Source: Microbacterium sp. CBA3102 (GTDB lineage Bacteria; Actinomycetota; Actinomycetes; Actinomycetales; Microbacteriaceae). Taken from it: DNA of 64,000 nucleotides. The notes under the pieces are model-generated. The model saw only the letters and a list, made by a program, of their open reading frames with translations. It was not told the DNA's origin and made no database searches. Shown one piece after another: positions 1 through 8,830 of the stretch. Positions within the stretch are counted from its first letter, which is position 1. Each line of letters opens with the position of its first letter. The stretch is taken from the NCBI RefSeq assembly GCF_007954505.1, contig NZ_CP042412.1:1178001-1242000 (forward strand), read 5' to 3'. Made by a program: the position numbers and the translations under genes.

Positions 1-2
1 GG

Positions 3-353
3 GTGGACTCGTTCTACCCGGCGGGCAAGAGCTTTCCCGGCTACATCGTGCCCAACTTCCAGTCGACGCCCCCGGAGCCCGCATACTCGCTGAACTTCTA
101 CCTCGAGGGCCGCTGCGAGTGCAACTGGGTCGACCCCGATTTCCAGCAGGCGTTCGCGGATGCCGTCGCCGAGCCGGACGAGGCCGCGCGTGCCGAGAAG
201 TGGGGCACGGTGCAGACGATCATCAACCAGCAGGTTCCGCTGATCGTGCCGCTGCAGTCCACGGTGGTCACCGCGACCAGCACCGAGGTCGACGGCGTCT
301 GGGTCGAGGGCGGCGGGCAGCTGCACCTCGAGAACGCGCAGCTCAAGGGCTGA
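3..353 (+). CDS. ABC importer substrate-binding protein, family 5 (C-terminal part only)
   Basis: The last 116 or so residues of a peptide/nickel-type (SBP_bac_5) solute-binding protein; the gene begins before the window. The visible part has the usual end of these proteins: a helical stretch with paired acidic and alanine residues (FQQAFADAVAEPDEAARAEKW), then a strand rich in P, L and I that leads to the final domain-closing segment. The stop is followed one base later by the GTG of a DppB-type permease, so this is the binding protein of the importer encoded next to it. The ligand cannot be told from this fragment. Confidence 0.8.
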   Translation: MDSFYPAGKSFPGYIVPNFQSTPPEPAYSLNFYLEGRCECNWVDPDFQQAFADAVAEPDEAARAEKWGTVQTIINQQVPLIVPLQSTVVTATSTEVDGVWVEGGGQLHLENAQLKG

Positions 354-354
354 C

Positions 355-1317
355 GTGGCACTGTCCATCCTTCGGCGGGTGGCGATCAGCATCGCGATGC
401 TGATCGCCACCTCGCTTCTCGTCTTCGTCGTCCTCCGGCTGCTGCCGGGCGACCCCGTCATCACCCGTCTCGGCTCGACGCCGGGCGTGGATGCCGAGAT
501 GCTCCAGCGCCTGCGCGAAGAGGCCGGCCTCGACGCCCCGATCATCGAGCAGTACCTCCGCTGGATCGGCGGCGTCTTCACCGGCGACTTCGGGCAGTCG
601 TACTTCAATCAGTACTCGGTCACCGAGCTCATCGCGCAGCGACTCCCCGCCACGCTCGAGCTCACCCTGATCGGCATCCTGCTGGCCGTGCTCATCGCGA
701 CCCCCGCCGCCGTGATCGCCTCGCTGCGCCCGCTCGGCGTGGTCGACCGCATCCTCACCGCGATCTCGACCGCCGGCATGGCGCTTCCGCAGTTCCTGAT
801 CGGCATCGTGCTGATCGTGGTCTTCGCAGTGCAGCTCAAAGTGCTGCCTGCCCGCGGCTACACGCCGTTCAGCGAGGATCCGGGCGACAACCTCGTGCGG
901 ATGATCCTGCCCGCCTTCACGCTCGCCTTCGCCGCGGCGCCCCTGCTCATGCGGTTCCTGCGGGCGTCGATGGTCGAGGTGCTCGACGCCCCGTACATCC
1001 GCACCGCCCGCGGCAAGGGCCAGTCGGCGAGCGGGGTCGTGATCGGGCATGCGCTGCGCAACGCCCTCATCCCCGGGCTCACGATGCTCGGCCTCATCGT
1101 CGGCTACACGCTCGGCGGCGTCGTGATCGTCGAGTACGTGTTCGGCGTTCCCGGACTCGGCTCCCTCGCGATCGATGCGGTGTTCAAGCGCGACTACGCC
1201 GTGCTGCAGTCGGTCGTGCTGCTGATCTCCGCGATGTTCATCCTCACCACGCTCATCGTCGACCTCCTCTACGGCGTGCTCGACCCGCGTCTTCGTGCAA
1301 GGAGCAGCCGTGGCTGA
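355..1317 (+). CDS. Peptide-type ABC importer permease (DppB/OppB-like)
   Basis: Inner-membrane permease of 320 residues, usual length for DppB. It has an N-terminal membrane segment (about 9-31), then an extracytoplasmic stretch with FGQSYFNQYSV, and about five more membrane spans. The cytoplasmic EAA-type coupling loop (TARGKGQSASGVVIGHALRNAL, read in two pieces around residues 218-240) contacts the ATPase. Start is GTG one base after the stop of the binding protein; the 3' end overlaps the next permease by 8 bases. It works with the downstream DppC-type permease and the fused double ATPase. Substrate is inferred only as peptide-like or another family-5 ligand. Confidence 0.88.
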   Translation: MALSILRRVAISIAMLIATSLLVFVVLRLLPGDPVITRLGSTPGVDAEMLQRLREEAGLDAPIIEQYLRWIGGVFTGDFGQSYFNQYSVTELIAQRLPATLELTLIGILLAVLIATPAAVIASLRPLGVVDRILTAISTAGMALPQFLIGIVLIVVFAVQLKVLPARGYTPFSEDPGDNLVRMILPAFTLAFAAAPLLMRFLRASMVEVLDAPYIRTARGKGQSASGVVIGHALRNALIPGLTMLGLIVGYTLGGVVIVEYVFGVPGLGSLAIDAVFKRDYAVLQSVVLLISAMFILTTLIVDLLYGVLDPRLRARSSRG

Positions 1318-2158
1318 CACCCTCACCCTCGCTCTGCGCTCGACCCGCCCGCGTCGCCGGCTCGCGCTCGCCTCGTGGATCCCGCTCGCCCTCCTCGCCG
1401 TCATCGTGCTGGCCTGCGTGCTCGCGCCGGTCATCGCCCCGTACGACCCGTCGGCGCAGTCCCCCGATCGCTTCGCCGGACCCTCGGCCGTGCACGTGTT
1501 CGGCACCGACGAGCTCGGGCGCGACCTCTTCAGTCGCGTGCTCTACGGCGGACAGCTGACGATCTTCATCGCCGGTGGCGCCACGCTGGTCGCGATGGTG
1601 CTCGGTATCGCCTGGGGCATGGCGGCCGCCTTCGCCCGCGGCATCTGGGACGAGATCCTCATGCGCCTGGCCGACACGGTCATGGCGATCCCGCAGATCC
1701 TGTTCGCCCTGGTGTTCATCTCGGCGTTCGGCGCCGACCCGGTAAAGCTGGCCGTGATCATCGGCATCCTGCTCACGCCCACCACCGCGCGCCTCGTGCG
1801 CTCCTCGGTGCTCAGCGAGCTGCAGGAGGACTACTTCACCGCGGCCGTCGCCTTCGGATCGAAGCACAGCCGTCTGCTGTTCGCCGAGGTGCTGCCCAAT
1901 GCCCGTGGCCCGATCGTGGTGCAGGCGGCCATCAACGCCGCCAACGCCATCCTGCTCGAGGCGTCGATGAGCTTCGTCGGGCTCGGCATCGCGCCGCCCG
2001 AGGCGACCTGGGGCACCCTCGTGCAGCAGGGCTACCAGAAGATGTACCAGTCGATCGGGTACGTGCTGTTTCCGGCGCTGTTCATCTTCGTCACCATCTG
2101 GCTGCTCAACGTGCTCGCCGATCAGTTCGGCGGCGATCGGAAGGGGAAGGGTCGATGA
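1310..2158 (+). CDS. Peptide-type ABC importer permease (DppC/OppC-like)
   Basis: Second permease, 282 residues. I place the start at the GTG at 1310 (MADTLTLALRS) because AAGGAG lies just before it at 1299-1304; an in-frame GTG at 1295 has no ribosome site. The N-terminal membrane helix (LASWIPLALLAVIVLACVLA) is followed by the family signature FGTDELGRDLFSRVLYGGQ around residues 62-80 (OppC_N plus core). The coupling loop lies near SKHSRLLFAEVLPNARGP. The end overlaps the ATPase start by ATGA. Forms a heterodimer with the preceding permease. Confidence 0.88.
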   Translation: MADTLTLALRSTRPRRRLALASWIPLALLAVIVLACVLAPVIAPYDPSAQSPDRFAGPSAVHVFGTDELGRDLFSRVLYGGQLTIFIAGGATLVAMVLGIAWGMAAAFARGIWDEILMRLADTVMAIPQILFALVFISAFGADPVKLAVIIGILLTPTTARLVRSSVLSELQEDYFTAAVAFGSKHSRLLFAEVLPNARGPIVVQAAINAANAILLEASMSFVGLGIAPPEATWGTLVQQGYQKMYQSIGYVLFPALFIFVTIWLLNVLADQFGGDRKGKGR

Positions 2159-3909
2159 CCGATGCCACGCCCGTCCTGCAGGTGCAGGATCTCACCGTCT
2201 CCTACGGCGACGCGATGCCGGTCAAGGGCATCAGGTTCACGGTGCGCCCCGGCGAGCGGATCGGTCTGGTCGGCGAGTCCGGTTCGGGCAAGTCGCTCAC
2301 GGCTCTGTCGATCATGCGACTCAACGACGGCGCGAAGCTCGGTGGCAGCATTCGTCTGCGCGATCGCGAGCTGCTCACGCTGAGCAAGCGGGAGATGACG
2401 CGGGTGCGTGGCGGCGAGATCGCTATGGTCTACCAGGACCCGATGTCGTCCCTCAACCCCGTGCGCACGATCGGACACCAGCTCGTCGAGGCGATTCGCC
2501 TGCACGACCGGGTCTCGAAGGAGGCCGCGCGGACCCAGGCCGTCGAGCTGCTGACCGAGGTGGGCGTCCCGCTCCCCGAGGAGCGCCTTGCGCAATACCC
2601 GCACGAGTTCTCGGGTGGAATGCGGCAGCGCGTGATGATCGCGATGGCCATGTCGTCGCGGCCGGCCGTGCTGATCGCCGACGAGCCCACCACGGCGCTC
2701 GACGTCACCACGCAGTCGCGCATCATCGACCTGCTCGACCGGCTGGCGGATGAGCACGGGACCGCAGTCGTGCTCATCACCCACGACCTCGGCGTCGCGG
2801 CCGGCTTCTGCGAGCGCATCCACGTCATGCGGCACGGGCGGGTGATCGAGGAGGCTCCGGTCGACAAGCTCTACGCCGAACCGGAGCACCCCTACACGAA
2901 GGCGCTGCTCGGGGCCGTGGTCGATCTCACGATCGACGTGCATGAGCCGATCCGCACCGCCGCGGAGGTGCTCGAACGCGGCACCGAGCCGGTCGTCGAA
3001 GCCGGCTCGATCAGCGCGGTCGACCGCGCCCGCGAGTCGGGTGATGTCCTGGTCGACGTGCAGGGCGTGTCGAAGGTGTTCACGCTCGGGTCGGGTCGGC
3101 GGGTGACCGCGGTCGACGACGTGTCGTTCCAGATCCGCCGCGGCGAGACCGTGGGGCTTGTGGGCGAGTCCGGTTCGGGCAAGTCGACGGTCTCGAAGGC
3201 CGTGCTCGCGCTCGGAGGGATCGATGCCGGGACCGTGGTCTTCGACGGGCATCGCCCGCACGAGATGCGGGGCGAGGAGCTGCGGCACCTGCGGCGTCGG
3301 ATGCAGATGGTCTTCCAGGATCCGTTCTCTGCGTTGAACCGGCGGCAGACCGTGTCGCAGATCATCGAGGCGCCGCTGCTCGCGCACGGAATCGGCAACC
3401 GGGTGACCCGCGCCGAGAAGGTCCGCGAGGCAATGCACCGCGTGCGACTGGACGAGGAGTTCGCGCACCGGCTCCCCCGCTCGATGTCGGGCGGACAGTG
3501 TCAGCGCGTGTCGATCGCGCGATCGCTCGTGCTCGAACCCGAGTTCCTGGTGCTCGACGAGTCGGTGTCGGCGCTCGACGTGTCGATCCAGGCGCAGGTG
3601 CTCAACCTGCTGCGCGACCTACAGGCGGAGCTGGGCCTGACCTACCTCTTCATCAGCCACGACCTCGCCGTCATCCGGTACATGTCGTCGACGGTGGCCG
3701 TGATGAAGCAGGGGCGGATCGTCGAGATCGGCGCCCGCGACGCCCTGTTCGCGAACCCTCAGCACGAGTACACGCGCGGGCTCATGGCTGCGATCCCGGT
3801 GGCCGACCCGGTGCTGGAGCGTCGGCGCCGTGCCGAGGCCGCGGCGCTCTGGCAGGCTCAGGGGATGACGACCGGCGTGGTGCCGGTCGGCTCGGGACGA
3901 GGCGCATGA
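2155..3909 (+). CDS. Fused double ABC ATPase for peptide-type importer (DppD-DppF fusion)
   Basis: One 584-residue chain carries both nucleotide-binding domains that are usually two proteins. First domain: Walker A GESGSGKS at about 40-47, signature FSGGMRQRV near 153, Walker B VLIADEPT near 173. Second domain: Walker A GESGSGKS near 337, signature MSGGQCQRV near 444, Walker B FLVLDES near 463. The second Walker B has LDES where most family members have LDEP; the catalytic Glu is retained. A linker of about 60 residues joins the domains. Start ATG at 2155 overlaps the upstream stop (ATGA). It energises the two permeases in the cytoplasm. Confidence 0.9.
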   Translation: MTDATPVLQVQDLTVSYGDAMPVKGIRFTVRPGERIGLVGESGSGKSLTALSIMRLNDGAKLGGSIRLRDRELLTLSKREMTRVRGGEIAMVYQDPMSSLNPVRTIGHQLVEAIRLHDRVSKEAARTQAVELLTEVGVPLPEERLAQYPHEFSGGMRQRVMIAMAMSSRPAVLIADEPTTALDVTTQSRIIDLLDRLADEHGTAVVLITHDLGVAAGFCERIHVMRHGRVIEEAPVDKLYAEPEHPYTKALLGAVVDLTIDVHEPIRTAAEVLERGTEPVVEAGSISAVDRARESGDVLVDVQGVSKVFTLGSGRRVTAVDDVSFQIRRGETVGLVGESGSGKSTVSKAVLALGGIDAGTVVFDGHRPHEMRGEELRHLRRRMQMVFQDPFSALNRRQTVSQIIEAPLLAHGIGNRVTRAEKVREAMHRVRLDEEFAHRLPRSMSGGQCQRVSIARSLVLEPEFLVLDESVSALDVSIQAQVLNLLRDLQAELGLTYLFISHDLAVIRYMSSTVAVMKQGRIVEIGARDALFANPQHEYTRGLMAAIPVADPVLERRRRAEAAALWQAQGMTTGVVPVGSGRGA

Positions 3910-5288
3910 TGACCGGGGCCGCGATCGGAGATCGCATCCGCATTCCCCGCACACAGGCGCGCCTCGGTGTCGCCCGACGGGACATCACCCCGCCCACCGG
4001 CATCCGTGCGAAGAACTGGGGTCCCGCCGATTGGGAGCGCTCCGAGGGGGCGCACCGTCCTTTCGAGCTCACCGCGCTCGCCGTGATCTCGTCCAACGAC
4101 CGGCCGCGGCTGCTGCTGGCGGTCGACGGCACGTGGTGGCGCCGTGTCGCCGACGAGCAGGCAGTGCGCGGGGCGATCCTGTCGGGTCTCGGACTCGAGC
4201 CCGATCAGCTGATGCTCTCGCTCTCGCACACGCACGCCGGCGCGGTGCTCTGTGCGGCCGACGCGCATCTGCCGGGCGGAGAGCTGATCCCGGGGTACCT
4301 CGAGGCGCTCGCCGCCGCGGGCATCGCCGCCGGCCGTGAGGCGCTCGACGGCGCCGTTCCCGGACTCATCGAGTGGACCACGGGGCGCTGCACGCTCGCC
4401 GCCGACCGGGAGCTCGACGTGGACGGCCGACCACTGGTGGGGTACAACCCCGCGGGCGAGGCCGACGACACCGTGATGATCGGTCGGCTCAGCGTCGAAG
4501 GTGTCGTCCGGGGCACGCTCGTCAACTACGCGTGCCACCCGACGACGCTCGCGTGGCAGAATCGCGAGGTCTCACCGGACTACGTCGGAGCGATGCGCGA
4601 GATCGTCGAGTCCGCCACGGATGCGCCGTGCCTTTTCGTGCAGGGAGCCTCGGGTGAGCTGGCCCCGCGCGAGCAGTACACCGGCGATGTCACGGTCGCC
4701 GACAGGCACGGACGCTCGCTCGGCCACGCGGTGCTCGCCGCTCTCGACGCCCTCCCGGCTCCGGGCGAGGAGCTGACCCTCGACGGGATCGTGGAGTCGG
4801 GGGCACCCCTCGCGATCTGGACCGGGCGTGCGGTCGCCGGCGGGGAGGATGCGGCGGGATCGATGACGTCGGTGGAGCTGCCGCTGAGAGAGCTGCCGAC
4901 GCTCGATGAGCTCGCCGAGGAGTGGAAGGACATCGACCCGCGATCTCGCGAGGAGCGTCTCGGCCGTGCCCGCAACCTGCGCGACGGATACATCGAGGGG
5001 CCGACCGTGCAGCACCCGGTCTGGGCCTGGCGCCTCGGCGATGCCGTGATCGTCGGGCATCCGGGCGAGGCGTACTCGCGTCTGCAGACCACGCTGCGCG
5101 CACGCTTCCCGGAGACGCCGATCGTGCTGATGAACCTCACGAACGGGCCCGGCTTCGTGTATCTGCCGACCCGGGATGCCTACGAGCGGGGCGCGTACCA
5201 GGCCTGGCAGACGCCGCTCGCACCCGGCGCGCTCGACGCGCTCGAGGAGCACGCCGTCGCGGTCGTGGCCGATCTGCTCGACCGCTGA
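3906..5288 (+). CDS. Neutral/alkaline ceramidase-like zinc amidohydrolase (N-terminal catalytic domain only)
   Basis: 460 residues resembling the catalytic domain of neutral ceramidases, which hydrolyse an N-acyl amide with one zinc ion. Residues that could form the zinc site by comparison with the Pseudomonas enzyme (from memory) are present: SHTH (His108/110), CHPTT (His211), PGEAY (Glu388) and YLPTRDAY (Tyr419). GASGELAP near 250 sits where the nucleophile loop is expected. The C-terminal immunoglobulin-like domain of true ceramidases is missing and no signal peptide is seen, so it acts in the cytoplasm, presumably on what the importer brings in. The start ATG overlaps the ATPase stop. Ceramide as substrate is unlikely; an N-acylated or peptide-like compound is my guess. 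Confidence 0.75.
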   Translation: MMTGAAIGDRIRIPRTQARLGVARRDITPPTGIRAKNWGPADWERSEGAHRPFELTALAVISSNDRPRLLLAVDGTWWRRVADEQAVRGAILSGLGLEPDQLMLSLSHTHAGAVLCAADAHLPGGELIPGYLEALAAAGIAAGREALDGAVPGLIEWTTGRCTLAADRELDVDGRPLVGYNPAGEADDTVMIGRLSVEGVVRGTLVNYACHPTTLAWQNREVSPDYVGAMREIVESATDAPCLFVQGASGELAPREQYTGDVTVADRHGRSLGHAVLAALDALPAPGEELTLDGIVESGAPLAIWTGRAVAGGEDAAGSMTSVELPLRELPTLDELAEEWKDIDPRSREERLGRARNLRDGYIEGPTVQHPVWAWRLGDAVIVGHPGEAYSRLQTTLRARFPETPIVLMNLTNGPGFVYLPTRDAYERGAYQAWQTPLAPGALDALEEHAVAVVADLLDR

Positions 5289-5306
5289 CCGCAGCGTCGA
5301 CTACAC

Positions 5307-5318
5307 TTGCTATAGCAA
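5307..5318. promoter_or_regulatory. 12-bp palindromic operator TTGCTATAGCAA over an extended -10
   Basis: A perfect palindrome 24 bases before the ATG of the SDR at 5342. Its centre TGC-TATAGC reads as an extended -10 promoter element, so a bound protein would block transcription. The same core TGCTATAGCA occurs at 11424-11433 and 11484-11497 in front of functionally related genes. The symmetry and size suit a GntR- or LacI-class repressor; none is encoded nearby. Confidence 0.7.
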
Positions 5319-5341
5319 ATCGTGAACCCCAGAGGAGAGCC

Positions 5342-6112
5342 ATGACCGCCCCCATCCCTGTCGGCTCCGTCGCCATCGTCACCGGAGGATCCGCCGGCAT
5401 CGGCTGGGAGATCGGCCAGCGCCTCGCCGCCGACGGCTACGTCGTCGTCGCCGCCGACCGCGTGCCCGGCCTCACCGCGGGCGAGAACCCCGCCGGCATC
5501 CTCTGGCGCGAGCTCGACGTGACCGACCACGCCGGCGTCGACCGGGTGTTCGGCGAGATCGAGGCCGAGCTCGGGCCGATCGAGGTGCTCGTCAACAACG
5601 CGGGCATCCAGCGCCATCGGGGCATCGAGGATCTCAGCTGGGACGAGTGGGCCGCCGTGGTCGACGTCAACCTGCACGGGGTCTTCTCGGCGTTGCAGGC
5701 GGCCGGCAAGCGGATGCTGGAGCGCGGCGAAGGCCGCATCGTCAACATCTCCTCCATCTCCTCTCGCGGCTCCGCCGGCCGCGCCCCCTACGCCACGACC
5801 AAGGCCGCGGTGATCGGCCTGACCTCGACCGCCGGAGCTGAGTGGGCCTCGCGCGGGGTGCGGGTCAACGCGGTCGCCCCCGGCTACGTCGACACCGGCG
5901 TCTTCCGCCAGGGTGTCGAGGCGGGCACGCTCAGCCTCGACACGATCCTGTCGCGCATCCCGGCGAAGCGCCTGGCCGAGGCGAGCGAGATCGCCGCGGC
6001 GGTCAGCTTCCTCGTCTCCGACCAGTCGCGCTACATGAACGGCCAGACCCTCTACGTCGACGGCGGCTTCATGGTCGACTACGGCGTCCCGCTCGCGAAG
6101 AAGCCCGCATGA
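5342..6112 (+). CDS. SDR-family NAD(P)-dependent oxidoreductase
   Basis: Classical short-chain dehydrogenase, 256 residues, cytoplasmic. Cofactor motif TGGSAGIG near residues 15-22, structural NNAGI near 84, serine in NISSISS near 137-143 and catalytic Tyr-x3-Lys in PYATTKAA near 150. ATG at 5342 has AGAGGAG 5-6 bases upstream. First gene of a three-gene operon (overlaps the next gene by ATGA) with a dehydratase-like enzyme and a second SDR. By context it may oxidise a sugar (aldose to lactone) or a 2-keto-3-deoxy sugar acid; sequence alone does not fix the substrate. Confidence 0.88.
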   Translation: MTAPIPVGSVAIVTGGSAGIGWEIGQRLAADGYVVVAADRVPGLTAGENPAGILWRELDVTDHAGVDRVFGEIEAELGPIEVLVNNAGIQRHRGIEDLSWDEWAAVVDVNLHGVFSALQAAGKRMLERGEGRIVNISSISSRGSAGRAPYATTKAAVIGLTSTAGAEWASRGVRVNAVAPGYVDTGVFRQGVEAGTLSLDTILSRIPAKRLAEASEIAAAVSFLVSDQSRYMNGQTLYVDGGFMVDYGVPLAKKPA

Positions 6113-7185
6113 CGACCATCGCCCGCATCGACACGGCCACGGCCGTGCTGTCGCTCCCGGCCCCGCTGCAGTTGGGCGCGATGACCGTGACACGCAGGGA
6201 GTACAGCGCCGTGCGGGCGACCGACGCCGACGGCACGACCGGCGTCGCCTACTGCCTCTCGCGAGAAGCGCCGATGGCCGAGATCGTCGACCGCCTCGTG
6301 GCCGCCCATGCGGTCGGTGCGGACGCCGATGACCCGGCCTCGACCTGGGAGCGGATGCTGCGCGGCAGTGCCATCGTCGGCCGGGTGGGTCTGGTGCGGC
6401 GTGCCATCGGACTCGTCGACATCGCGCTGTGGGACATCGCTGCCCAGCGTGCGGGAGTCCCCCTGTGGTCCCTGCTCGGCACGGGTGACGCTCCGCGCGA
6501 TTCGATGCTGGTCGCGGCCTACCCGTCACCGACGCGGAGTCCCCGCGAGGTCGCCGACGAGGTGCTCGCTCAGGCCGACGGCTGGACGAACGTGAAGATC
6601 TCGCGATCGCCCGATCCCGCGTACATGCGCGAGCTCATCGCGACGCTCACCGCCGAGCTCCCCGCCGCCACCGGACTGGTCGTCGACGTCGGTTTCGGAT
6701 GGCCGGATCCCGATGCCGCGCTCGCCGAGATCGCGCAGTGGGGCGACCCGCAGCTCGCCTGGCTCGAGGACCCGCTGCTCCCCGAAGACGCCGCGGGGTG
6801 TGCGCGGATCCGCCGGGAATCGGGGCTCCCGGTCTCGGTGGGCGACGAGGTCACCGATCCTGCCGTGCTCCGTGCTCTCGTCGAAGAGGGCGCGGTCGAC
6901 GTGCTGCGGCTCGACGTCGTCGCGATCGGCGGGGTGACCCCGGCGCGCGAGATGATCGCGTGGGCGGCCGGCCGCGGTGTCCCGGTCTCGGGGCACGTCT
7001 ATCCTGAGGTCACCGCGCACCTGGGCATCGGGGTCGAGACGTTCGCGCGCGGGGTCAACCCCTACGACCCGGCGCCGTCGTTCATCATCGGCGGACCCTC
7101 GTTCGAGGGCCGGGTGCGGCCGACGGATGCCGTGGGCCTCGGCTTCGACCTGGATCCCGCCGTCTTCCGATTCGAGAGGGACTGA
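6109..7185 (+). CDS. Enolase-superfamily enzyme (mandelate racemase/sugar-acid dehydratase type)
   Basis: 358 residues with the N-terminal capping domain and (beta/alpha)7-beta barrel of the MR/MLE superfamily. Metal ligands appear as Asp in LVVDVGFGW, Glu in LAWLEDPLLPED and Glu in VSVGDEVTD. A later Asp in DVLRLDVVAIGG and His in VSGHVYPEV fit the His-Asp dyad of the mandelate racemase subgroup. At the end of the second strand the usual Lys-x-Lys reads VKIS, so the second Lys seems to be Ser. Likely dehydrates a sugar acid (fuconate, rhamnonate or similar) to a 2-keto-3-deoxy acid. Start ATG overlaps the SDR stop; the next SDR follows after one base. Confidence 0.82.
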   Translation: MTTIARIDTATAVLSLPAPLQLGAMTVTRREYSAVRATDADGTTGVAYCLSREAPMAEIVDRLVAAHAVGADADDPASTWERMLRGSAIVGRVGLVRRAIGLVDIALWDIAAQRAGVPLWSLLGTGDAPRDSMLVAAYPSPTRSPREVADEVLAQADGWTNVKISRSPDPAYMRELIATLTAELPAATGLVVDVGFGWPDPDAALAEIAQWGDPQLAWLEDPLLPEDAAGCARIRRESGLPVSVGDEVTDPAVLRALVEEGAVDVLRLDVVAIGGVTPAREMIAWAAGRGVPVSGHVYPEVTAHLGIGVETFARGVNPYDPAPSFIIGGPSFEGRVRPTDAVGLGFDLDPAVFRFERD

Positions 7186-7186
7186 G

Positions 7187-7978
7187 ATGACAGACTCCCC
7201 GCGCAGCGTCGTGGTCACCGGCAGCGGCAAGGGCATCGGTCGGGCCGTCGCCGAGCGCCTCACCGCCGATGGGTGGATCGTGGTCGGGCTCGAGCGTTCG
7301 TCGGGATCCGGCACGGTCGAAGACGGGGTCGTGGCCGAGGTCGTCCTCGGCGACGCGGCCGACCGGGCCGCGCACGAGCGCGCCGCCGCTGCCGCCCTGG
7401 CGCGGGCGCCACTCGCCGGGTGGGTCAACAACGCCGGCATCACGAAGCGCACGGCGCTGCACGACCTCGATGAAGACACCGTGCGTGAGATCCTCGGCAT
7501 CAACGGCTTCGGCTACATCTGGGGCTGTGCGACCGCGGTGTCGGCCTTCGTCGACCAGGGGCTCGCGGGCGCGATCGTCAACATCGGTTCGATCCACGGA
7601 CGCTCCAGCTTCACCGACCACGCCGCCTACGAGTTCACGAAGGGCGGCATCGACGCTCTCACCCGCAGCGTGGCCGTGTCGTACGGCGCACTCGGCATCC
7701 GTGCCAACACGGTCGCACCCGGGGGTGTGCGCACCCCGCACCTCGAAGCGCAGATCGCGCGCGCGGCAGACCCCGCCGCCGAAGAGCGTGCGCTCGCGGA
7801 AGGGCCGCCCATGGGCCGCATCGCCCGAGCCGAGGAGGTCGCCGCGGTCACCGCGTTCCTCCTTTCGGGCGAGGCGCCGTATCTCTCGGGCCAGTCGATC
7901 GCGGTCGACGGGGCGTGGACCGCATCCTTCGGCGACATCGCGATCGACCCGGCCCTGCGCGCGCGCTTCGAGGACTGA
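7187..7978 (+). CDS. SDR-family oxidoreductase
   Basis: 263-residue classical SDR. Cofactor loop TGSGKGIG at about 10-17, NNAGI near 85, serine in NIGSIHGRSS and catalytic Tyr148-x3-Lys152 in YEFTK. ATG at 7187 is one base after the dehydratase stop, with GAGAGGG upstream. Third gene of the operon behind the TGCTATAGCA operator. In known non-phosphorylative sugar pathways a second SDR oxidises the 2-keto-3-deoxy acid to a diketo acid, which an FAH-family enzyme then cleaves; that assignment here is inference. Confidence 0.87.
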   Translation: MTDSPRSVVVTGSGKGIGRAVAERLTADGWIVVGLERSSGSGTVEDGVVAEVVLGDAADRAAHERAAAAALARAPLAGWVNNAGITKRTALHDLDEDTVREILGINGFGYIWGCATAVSAFVDQGLAGAIVNIGSIHGRSSFTDHAAYEFTKGGIDALTRSVAVSYGALGIRANTVAPGGVRTPHLEAQIARAADPAAEERALAEGPPMGRIARAEEVAAVTAFLLSGEAPYLSGQSIAVDGAWTASFGDIAIDPALRARFED

Positions 7979-7999
7979 CGGAAGACCCGCAGGCGCCTT

Positions 8000-8830
8000 T
8001 CAACGGAGGTACGCGTCCACGAGCAAGGCCCCGCGGATGACCCGCAGCTCGTCGATGATGCGCGCGAGGCTCTTCGCGCTCACCGAAGACAGCACGAGGT
8101 CGTGGGGACCCAGGGGCTCGAGCTTCCCGGTGCGGATGCGGACGACCTCCCAGCCCGCGGCGCGGAGGGCTCTGTCCTTGCGCAGATCCGCATCCTGTCT
8201 CTTGCCGACGTGCTCCAGACCGTGGCGGCCGACGGTGTCGTACTCGAGCGCGACGCGCAACTCCGGGAACACGATGTCGGGCCACACCTCGGTGTGACGG
8301 AAGAAGGGGCGGGACACCTTCACCGCGTTCACCGGCGCGTCGAACTCGATCAGTGCGTCGAGACCCGCACGCAGGCGTCCCTCCGCGGCGGATGCGGGGC
8401 GCGGCGCGCACTCGCTCACGAACGCGGTCCCCGCGGGCAGGTCGGGGGTCTTCGTGCAGAGCGCGGGCGCGGGACGAGGAGGTCGGCGCGGGAGGGCGCG
8501 TGCCTCGCCGAGCACGACCGGCTGCGGGCGAGCGAGCGCGGAGCAATCCGGGCACCACGCAGAGCGGCGCCGCGCCGGTCCCGGACGCTCGCGCTGCTCG
8601 GTGGGTGTGGCGGCGAACCGATGCCCGACCGCGCACTCCCAACAGAGGAGCACATCGGCCGCCAGGGGGATCTGCGACAGGACGATGCCGTGGTTGAGCT
8701 CCGGGTGGTACTGCCGGATCAGTTCCGGATACGCCGCCCATCCGGCCAGGTAGGTGCCCACGTCGTACGGAACGGCGCGACTGCGGGAGAACTGCCGTCG
8801 CGCCCACCATTGCTTCACCGGTTCCGGCAC
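8000..8830 (-). CDS. Zinc-ribbon protein with a Vsr/DUF559-like nuclease-fold C-terminus
   Basis: 276 residues from a GTG at 8830 (MPEPVKQWWARRQF). Two Cys pairs, CWEC near residue 73 and CPDC about 30 residues later, look like a zinc ribbon. The last 100 residues carry WPDIVFPELRVALEYD followed by a basic helix (GKRQDADLRKDRALRAAGW) and a final strand VVRIR. This is the pattern of PD-(D/E)xK endonuclease-like folds of the Vsr/DUF559 group. It reads divergently from dinB, whose start is about 100 bp away. A role in DNA repair or restriction is plausible but not shown. Longer in-frame starts upstream lack family character. Confidence 0.65.
   Translation of the reverse strand: MPEPVKQWWARRQFSRSRAVPYDVGTYLAGWAAYPELIRQYHPELNHGIVLSQIPLAADVLLCWECAVGHRFAATPTEQRERPGPARRRSAWCPDCSALARPQPVVLGEARALPRRPPRPAPALCTKTPDLPAGTAFVSECAPRPASAAEGRLRAGLDALIEFDAPVNAVKVSRPFFRHTEVWPDIVFPELRVALEYDTVGRHGLEHVGKRQDADLRKDRALRAAGWEVVRIRTGKLEPLGPHDLVLSSVSAKSLARIIDELRVIRGALLVDAYLR

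Noticed and set aside
1295..1310. Earlier GTG start for the DppC-type permease
   Set aside because: The AAGGAG ribosome site lies after this GTG and points to the GTG at 1310.
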